Assembly: GCA_015179045.1 (NCBI GenBank)
Contig: WHUZ01000033.1
Coordinates: 62,001-126,000, forward strand
Source: Kalaharituber pfeilii
Taxonomy: Eukaryota > Ascomycota > Pezizomycetes > Pezizales > Pezizaceae
DNA: 64,000 bases
Reading direction: 5' to 3'
Below, piece after piece: positions 56,401 through 64,000 of this stretch. The stretch's first letter is position 1. The number at the start of each line of letters is the position of its first letter. The notes beneath the pieces were generated by a model. It saw nothing but the letters and a program-made list of their open reading frames with translations. It had not been told where the DNA came from and searched no databases. The translations under genes and the position numbers were made by a program.

Positions 56401-59400
56401 AATGCCTTGGCGCGCGTTCTTTATCGTTTTGCTTCGCCACCTTTTTTGCCTGGGGAGCCAATCCGCGCGCACCACCTCCACACAGCCCCGCCGCCGCCCG
56501 CCCCCTGCCGCGCACTTTGCGGCGGGGGGGGGGGGGGGGGGGGTCAGCGCTGAGTCGGCATCAGCAGGACCCGCGGGCTGCTCCCAGCGCCGAAGCAAAA
56601 CGTAGGTACAGAACGCTGCTGCAGCGTGCGTGGCGCCCGCCGCTGAGTGGCCCTGCTGGATGGGGAAGCAGCAGGCCGTCCCCAGCATGGCTGCTCCCAT
56701 TCGACGCCGCAGGAGTGCTGCTAGGATGGATGCGCCTGCGATCAGCGCGCCCACGCCTTCGCAGCTCTCAGTCCTCACGAGAGGAAAACGTTTCCTTGCC
56801 CGCCAAGCCCTGATTATGTAAACCTCGGCCTCTGATGTGCCGTCCATTGCCCCCAGCAGCTCCCCCCCCCAGCTCGCTGCTATTATTTGACGCATTCCTG
56901 CGCCCAGCCAACCCCAGCGTGAGCGAGCTCGAGGCCACACAATCATAATCCATAGCAGAAGAAAAGACACTCGTGCGACAAGTAAGGTGTGCACGAGAGA
57001 GGCAGCAAACTGGAGCTGAGGTGGGGCTAGCGCATCCCCCCCCCCCCACCCCCCATTGACCATCCGCACGCAGCGCAGCGTGCTGTCGAGAGTTTAGGCC
57101 AGGCCCTGTCGGGCCCGGTCGGGGCTGTCAGTTGGCTGCGAGCGAGCAGTGATATTCGTTGGTACGCTGCTGCTGTGCTGCTGCGGTGGCTTTGTTGGTT
57201 TTTTTTTTTTTCTTGTGCGTCTGGGGTGTGTGAGCAAGGCTGATGATGTGCGGTAGACTGGAAGATAGAGCCACACCTCTACCTCTCGACCGCCGCCGCC
57301 GCCGCCGTGAGCAACCGCGACATCATCGTTCCCAGACTCTGCTTTGCTCTTTTCTCATTTAACCCATATCAGCGAGAAAAAGAACCCGCCATCCCTGGGC
57401 AATTACATACGCATCCGCGGCCGCTGATTGCACGGACTTCAGACGTCGCAGGCTGCTAGGTGGGCTGCCTTCGCACTCGCGCACCAATTCGCAGGCCTGG
57501 CAGGCTAACCAACTGCAACACGCTACGCAGCTCAGCGACATAGCCCCGATTCAGCGGGCAAGCACGACAGCCACAGCGTCGAGCCTCAGTGTGGTTGTGC
57601 GACGAGAACCCGACGCCCAAACCGAGCCGACGACGGCCATCGGCAGCCCTCTGCGGCTTTTGGCGGGCATTCACTCGTTCCTGGCTCGAGTTCGCGGCGG
57701 ACTACTGGCACCTGGCCGGAGGGTACGAAGCGGTTCGTTTCACTCTGGCGACTCAATATTCCGCATTGCCATTCGGTTTACAGCGAACGAGGTGCGATCC
57801 CAGCGAACCAACAGGCTTGACGGACGTCAACGGGGAGGAGGGGGGTTAAACGGCACCTTTCGAATTCTCGCTACACTACCCACTCGACTCGAGATTAAAC
57901 CATTGTTGGTATTCTGACAGCAAGTGCAGCATCTCCCGGTTCCACGACCGCGACACAAATACGCAAGTCGGTCCTTTCAGCTCGAAGTTAACACCAGTTT
58001 GTAAGTTGCCGCCCAAGGCTCTTGCTCTGCTAGCTTTTGCTTTTTATCGAATACCTGCATAATGTGCATTCAAATCCCACACGCCTTGTCCGTTGTCTTG
58101 GTTCAGCTCTTCTTCATTGGACAACAGCCAATCCACTCTGACAGAGGGTTCAATGCATGTTTGGCCGATTTTGACTCGAACGAAGGGGAGGGTCCACTAC
58201 AACGGGCGTCCAACCCCACAGCACGGGATTCATTCTCGCTGTCTTCTAGTTCCCGATCTTGGTTTCTGGAGTCTCCGATATCCTCCCACCATACTGCTAC
58301 TTTCCTTACGATCTACTAGCTGCATGTTCCTCTTCCTATAATTCTTGTAGCAATTGGCTCTCAATTTCTGTTTCCTCCATCCATTATCCTTTTAAATGCT
58401 GACGGCTGACAACATGCTGCTCATGGTCTTGAAGCCCATTAGTTAGGTTTTCGACCTACTTGACACGATTGTCTGGAGATACTAGATCAGACGACATTAG
58501 GGGAGGGGCTGAAAACTCGATTGGCTGCATATAAAGACTTAGTTTGGGCATAGAAACAAGGTACTAGTGACTCCCGTCAAATATGCCCTGTGAAACATTC
58601 ATTCCCTTCAGCACCCATTATCCTATCTCCCCAGTTCCCCTCTCCCGCAGCCGCATCCGGATACAACTTCGGCCAGCGAGTTAAGCCCTATGGGACTATA
58701 AATATTTGGGATAGGGCCGGTATCTGGGGGAGAGGGCGAAAAAAAATAAAAATAAAAATAAAAAAAAATAAACAATCAACAGAAGGATTTCATAGACCAA
58801 TCTTGGACTTGTCACAGGGATCTTGGGAACTCACATGACTTTTGCATGTGATCCTTGAGCTTTTCATTGTGAATACCAAGTGAGGTAACAAACATTTGTC
58901 ACGATGCGAGCATTCTTCACGATTTCAATTGATAGTATCGTTGGGAGCGGATTCTGAGGGCCCGTACTGACGCGCGATAGGTGTTTATAGGCTTGCAAGT
59001 TGTGAGGTACAGGATCTAATATCAATTCCAATGCAATTCTTTTTGATGATTCGTTCTGAAACTCTGATTTTGGCCGCAGCATTTTTCATCGAATTGAAAT
59101 TTAGAACTTGTCTGGCTAACATTTTGAGTTGAGACTTGTTAGACTCCGTTCAGTCTTTAGTGCGTAAGACACTTGTTTCAACTCACCAAACAGGCTTGGG
59201 ACGCTGACTCGCATTAAGGATAGTCATCAATCATCTGGAGCTTGCGACAGTGTGTCCTAAACTAAGCGATAGTGATTGCCCTCGGAAATCGAAGGCAGTT
59301 CCCCATTAGTGTCAGCTTCGATTGTGAAAGGCATTGTATTACAGAAAAAGAAAAGCGACCATACAGACAAGGCTGAAACACTGCCTCAGTGTCGCCAGTA

Positions 59401-60539
59401 CACTGGACGCAAGCGCAGAGCCTCCAAACCTCAAAAGCAACGCACGAACCACTTCACATCATTATTCGAAGTTATCAGCTTTGGACACCAGCCAGCCCGA
59501 TACTTTTTTCTAACTGTGCAACGAACTCTCTGCTGTGTGTAACTGTCGCACAGGACTTGAAAGTCTCTCTTGTGATACTAACGAGCGACAGGGGGATTTT
59601 GTTGAGGCTGGAGAGCATAGCGAGAGGCGCAACAGCACGAATAAAAAAATATAATCGAGCTAGCAACCAACAGCGTGTTCATCTTCAATTTACGCTAGGT
59701 TATTTTCTCTGAATATTTAATAGGTACGTTGCGGCACATCAAATGCTTTTATCTTGATTTTGCTCATTTGATTTTTCGTTTCCCCGCGTTGCCCTCACCA
59801 TCCTGTTTCTATTTATAAATGTTCTGTTATTTATATCCTCTTGATTTTCTGTTTTGTTTTACTGAGCCCTCACAACGACATCCTCCTGGGTAGCGTTATA
59901 TTCGTCGGAGTCATTCATGCTTTTCTTGTACAGAAAACCTGGATGAACTTAATAGTTCATATCTTAAGGTTGTCGTTTAGAAACACCTGTTATTGGTTTC
60001 TACCGTTCTATTTGAGGCCCTAGGTAACATTTCCTGTTGCGGCTCTAAATTCATTGCCTTCCCCATTTGCTGTGGCTTATACCAGCTGGTCCCTGAAGAT
60101 TTATTCTTAGAATGCCACAGCGCTGTGGTTCATGCACTTGCAAACAGTCATTCAGGGTTCATCTTAGGCGCTCCTAGCATCCCTAAGTACGTTCTCTAAT
60201 TGGCCAAGAGGTTGCAAATCAATCGATTACCTATTGAAGATTTCCTATGTCCAGTGCATTGGTATTTGGAGCGTGACTTAGAAACTGATTTTTGTTTATG
60301 CTAATCCTTTGTTTTGTCCGATTGATTTCTGCGCAATCCTGTTTCGTCCATGCGCCTTTTCGTTCATTAGATTTTGAGTGATGCTCAGTTACTGAAGGGA
60401 GGAAACAACTGACACAAAACCAAATAATACCCCAAATTTTAGCGAACAGTGAAGCAATCGCTTTTCACCACGTTGCTCCAATTTCAAACTGGAGACTCTC
60501 ATTATTGGATCTATTCAACTCCAGAGCTATACAGAAAGT
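56401..60539. promoter_or_regulatory. Long upstream region of the zinc-finger gene with a GC-rich block
   Basis: Positions 56.4-57.9 kb are GC-rich with a poly-G run (about 56524-56543), CCG repeats and overlapping low-complexity open frames up to 223 codons. From 58 to 60.5 kb the sequence is T-rich and plain, with no convincing exon. It probably holds distal promoter and 5' untranslated sequence of the gene at 60540, though a small gene could be missed. Confidence 0.35.
56524..56543 (+). repeat. Poly-G run of about 20
   Basis: A homopolymer in the GC-rich block. Its length is likely to be uncertain. Confidence 0.9.
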
Positions 60540-62737
60540 ATGGCATCCAAACCATTCTCATCGCCCAATCCAGGAACGGCTTCGCAGAAGTCCCCGTCAC
60601 AAACTTCGCCAGACCGAATACAAGATGCAACAACAAATGGCAATATAGTATCTGCTGCCACAACTACTGCAGCTCTCCCTGCGTTAACATCTTCTCCAGG
60701 TGCTCCCAATAACTTCCCCTCATCAACAACAATATCACCAAAGAAATGGCCATTGAGTTTCGGGACTCCGCTAACGAGAATTCATGGAACAGGCAACTCA
60801 AATAAACAACCAGCTTCACCTGAAGAGAGAACAGAAGCAGCAGAAACAACCTCGAATGCTGGAGACAGCTTGAAAGCAGGATTTTCTGTTGGCCGACCTG
60901 AAGATGCACCACCACAAGCAAATAATACTTCCACCTCATCGTTTCCACATTCACCGCGTCCTAATACACAAGCACTGGAAACATCAGAGAAGGAGGGAGG
61001 AAGGCATCCTGGCTTGGGGGGGCTTCCAAGTATAGCAACGGCTGCTTCGGCCATGCAAATTGACACTGATACTTCACCGTCAACTGCCGGCCCTGGAGGG
61101 ACAACCGCCGGGGATAGTGGTGTAACGGCTGGGCCTGTAGGATCTTCACCTGTGACGCCTGATGCCGCCAAGTATATAGCTGATGCAATGCAGGCGTACA
61201 TGTTGCATACACCGTCATCAGCCCATCCCATGAGTGCAGACTCTGCTACACCGTCAACACCTGGCTTTCCGTTATCAGCAACTACTCCGACTACCCCATA
61301 TACGTCATCCTCACTACATACTCCAATATCTGCCGGCGGAGGAAGAAGTAAGCATACATGCACGCATTGCAACCAGACTTTCACTAGGCACCACAATCTG
61401 AAATCACATCTATTAACGCATTCCCACGAAAAACCCTTTCCATGCAATCAATGCACTGCGCGCTTCCGGCGGCTGCACGATCTGAAACGACATTCGAAAT
61501 TGCATACCGGTGAGCGACCACATATGTGCGAAAAGTGTGGACGGAGATTTGCTAGAGGGGATGCACTCGCAAGGCACGCTCGAGGAGAAGGAGGATGCGC
61601 AGGGCGGCGGAACAGTATCGGTGGAATATTAGACGGGGATACTCTAATGGTTGGAGATGGAACTGGGACAGACGGTGATGATGATGGAATGGTTGATGAT
61701 GGTGATACACACATGGAAAATAGCAATGACCCAGGTACTCCGAGCGTGGAAGTTGGTGCCTCAGCTACTTCCCCCGACACAACCACACCTGCACCAGCTG
61801 CTGCTACGACGACGGCATCTGGGGCTAGACGTCCAGCTAGTTTACCGAGTATCAAAACAAATGTAGCTGATAACAACCACTTGCATCCACATCACCCGCC
61901 ACAAATTCAACATATACACCAGTTGCAATCATTCGGAACCTACCCTCCAATGACGCCAATTCGGTCTGCCATATCAACAGCAGGGCCGTCGCCGGGCACA
62001 AGCTTGTTTCCACCAACCCCAAGCCACCACGGGAAGAACACGCCAATCTCGGCCACAAGCAGTCCAAGTGTTCTGAGCAATCGGCGGGGCACTTCGCCAA
62101 TGAGCGGCGTCACCAGCACCACACCATCGATATTACAATCCGGTGGGATGACAGAGTCTCCCCGAGCGATATCGCCTGCACAACCAGATGGAGCAACACG
62201 TGCAAAGAGCCCCTCACCCAATTCCAATCCTCGGGAACAAAATACGCACCCCCAATAACTCCCCAGTCAGCCCAGGCATCAAATCCACCAACCAACTTCG
62301 GCTCTAGCGGGCCCACATCGCACCCCGTGCACACACGCCAACCCTCCCAACCCTCAAGTCAAGCTCAACCCCAACAGCCGCAACAAGCCGCGCAAGCTCA
62401 AATGTCGTACCAGCAGCCACATAAGACCGGCACATCTTCTGGCGCAGCAGGCGGTGGCAGCAACGAGAACCCGAATATCTTTGAAAATGAGCGGGGAATA
62501 TGGGATTATGTGAAGGAGCTCGAAAGGAGGATTGTGGACCTGGAAAGCAAGCAGCGGAGTTATGATGCTTTGCTCGCACAGGTGAATCAGCAGAGCTTGG
62601 CAGTTGCGGCTGTGGCGGCAAGTGCACAGGTGCGGGTAGCAAATAGCGGCAATAATACTGCGACGGCGGCGACGGCGACAGGGAATGGTAATACCCAAGG
62701 TGGTGATGGAACTGAAGCGAGCGGCGCTGGGTCATAA
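60540..62737 (+). CDS. C2H2 zinc-finger protein, probable transcription factor
   Basis: The ATG at 60540 opens a frame to a TAA at 62258; the protein clearly continues in another frame to 62737. Two readings fit: an intron at 62200-62270 (71 nt, weak donor GTGCAA, acceptor GTCAG; 708 residues), or one base missing in the C run at 62249-62253. Three zinc fingers lie in tandem: C274/C277/H290/H294, C302/C305/H318/H322, and a third of C-x2-C-x12-H-x6-C type (C330, C333, H346, C353). They are joined by a normal HTGERPH linker, which suggests DNA binding in the nucleus. The long N- and C-terminal parts are Ser/Thr/Pro-rich, with an acidic block after the fingers. A coiled coil (IWDYVKELERRIVDLE) near the C-terminus suggests dimerisation. 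No target genes can be inferred. Confidence 0.9.
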
Positions 62738-63420
62738 CGTGGTCTGATACCCAGGCCACGAGGAACGGATTTCTTTCTCGGTTGTTTCACTTTTCATTTT
62801 GAATTGATGTATTTCTTTCTTCCTCCTGTTGGCCTTCCGCTTTCCAATCTATGACCTATCCACTTCCACCCTTTCGGCTGTTGCGTGTGAGGCTATGTTG
62901 ATTCTGTATTTTTGTTTTTTTCATGTAAACGATCGAGGGATTTCTGTTGGCGAGGGTTAAGTGTGTGTTACGAATACTACGGCTGTCTTATGTCTTCTTA
63001 GTTTTTACATTTTATTTACCCTGCGGGCTGTTTTTGCAAAGTTCTTTGCGCGTGGAATTGACGAGGTTATACAAGCAAGATACATGAGTGCAGGGGAAAG
63101 ATGCTCCTGTTTGTGGGATGGACGATACATAGGCACCTAAGTATGTACCAAGATGGGCTACTGGCTTACTCGGCTTCCACATGCCATTTGCGAGGGAATA
63201 AACTCCAAGAATTTTTATAGGAAATTTTTAGGGAAACTGGAAATTATATCGCTATCATTTTTTCTTTCTTTTCTTTTCTTTCTTTTTTTCTTTTTTCTTT
63301 TTTCTTTTTTTTTTTTGCTTTCCACAATTTAAATTTATCTTTTTACTGCCCCTCTCACCCCCCAATTTCACACCTACCCTCTTCTCTCTCCTTCTCTGGT
63401 CTCCACTTGTCTTCCTTAAT

Positions 63421-63451
<31 letters not shown>

Positions 63452-64000
63452 GGCAATGAACTATTTTTGGGTGTTTTGCCCAGTGGTATACGGTATAGCA
63501 CTTTTTTTTTCTTAGGTTTTTTTCCCCTAGTTTTTTAGTAACGTATTTAACGGTATCCCTTTTTCGATTCTTTTTGATTATCACTCGATCAATCCTGATG
63601 TGTGCTGTGGTTTACGTATGTTATGTGTTTTTGTGCCCCCCCATTTCCCCTCTTCCCGACTATTGTTTTGACCCAGGATTTCTCCAGCTTTCTTCACTTT
63701 GCTTGGGTTTACTTGAGAACAACGGATCTGCTTTTTGGGGATGAATTGGAAGTAAGCGCCAACGCAATCCCGCATAAGGCGAGGGGTTTGTAAGTTGGGC
63801 CGAGAATGGAGCTACGGAAGGGGGATGGATGGGTGATACGATGATCAATTGCTGGCGATACGCAAAAAAGAGTAGTGTGATCAAAGGAAGAGGGAGGGGA
63901 GGTGGGAGATGGGAGGAAAAAATATCCATAATCTAATTTTCTTCATATTTATATATTATTTATATTATTTACTTCTTTTTCTTTTTCCCCTTTCTTTTGA
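62738..64000. other. 3' region of the zinc-finger gene and low-complexity right edge
   Basis: Positions 63257-63450 are long T/C-rich tracts, giving a false Lys-rich open frame on the other strand. The rest shows no domain-bearing frame. Confidence 0.5.

Noticed and set aside
56398..57069. 223-codon minus-strand frame
   Set aside because: Lies in a GC-rich block with a 20-G run; Ala/Arg-rich and without domains.
63255..63584. Lys-rich 109-codon minus-strand frame
   Set aside because: Translation of T-rich tracts.

Overview
The window looks like nuclear DNA of a filamentous ascomycete (Pezizomycotina). Genes are split by short introns (49-88 nt, one of 185 nt) with GTRNGT-type donors and CTAAC/CTGAT/CTAAT branch sites. 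The protein set (Gap1/AAP-type amino acid permease, GAF-type hybrid histidine kinase, Sac-plus-5-phosphatase synaptojanin homologue, C2H2 and RING regulators) is typical of that group. Gene density is low: six clear single-copy genes and one small gene array in 64 kb, with very long intergenic stretches, dispersed insertions and gene relics. This resembles transposon-inflated Pezizomycetes such as truffles or morels, but that placement is inference.

Layout: (1) 1.7-3.4 kb, minus strand, a UBA-UAS-UIM-UBX Cdc48 adaptor; (2) 4.7-9.6 kb, plus strand, a synaptojanin-type phosphoinositide phosphatase diverging from it; (3) 9.7-16.9 kb, no recognisable gene, microsatellites and a GC-rich block; (4) 17.0-19.9 kb, plus strand, a hybrid histidine kinase; (5) 22.1-26.5 kb, minus strand, three tandem copies of a Gag-only gene (Copia-type Gag with a CCHC knuckle), the third frameshifted; (6) 26.5-31.7 kb, gene-poor, with a roughly 410-bp inverted-repeat element, an 87-bp mini-element and a broken three-exon gene; (7) 31.8-33.6 kb, minus strand, an amino acid permease; (8) 34-40.7 kb, relics only, including a truncated kinase-like fragment; (9) 42.0-46.2 kb, plus strand, a large RING protein preceded by a GC-rich leader; (10) 46.2-60.5 kb, mostly unassigned, with three weak gene candidates and several mini-insertions; (11) 60.5-62.7 kb, plus strand, a C2H2 zinc-finger protein; (12) low-complexity DNA to the right edge. 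The six single-copy genes do not form a pathway; they are ordinary housekeeping, signalling and regulatory genes separated by repeat-rich DNA.

The most unusual signal is a dispersed short motif (consensus about CTGGGTACGAGACTA). It occurs at nearly thirty places, almost all outside the confident genes. At about ten places the motif alone, only 10-15 bp, sits between direct repeats of 6-11 bp, as a transposon insertion would. At two other places it forms the 15-bp inverted ends of 83- and 87-bp elements with 9-bp target duplications. At 55.5 kb one such unit appears to be nested in another. The second unusual item is the tandem Gag-only array, with conserved TATA-like promoters and no pol gene or LTR seen. 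A third pattern is a set of frame breaks that one added base would each repair, three of them in C or G runs. This could mean homopolymer under-calling in the assembly rather than real mutations.
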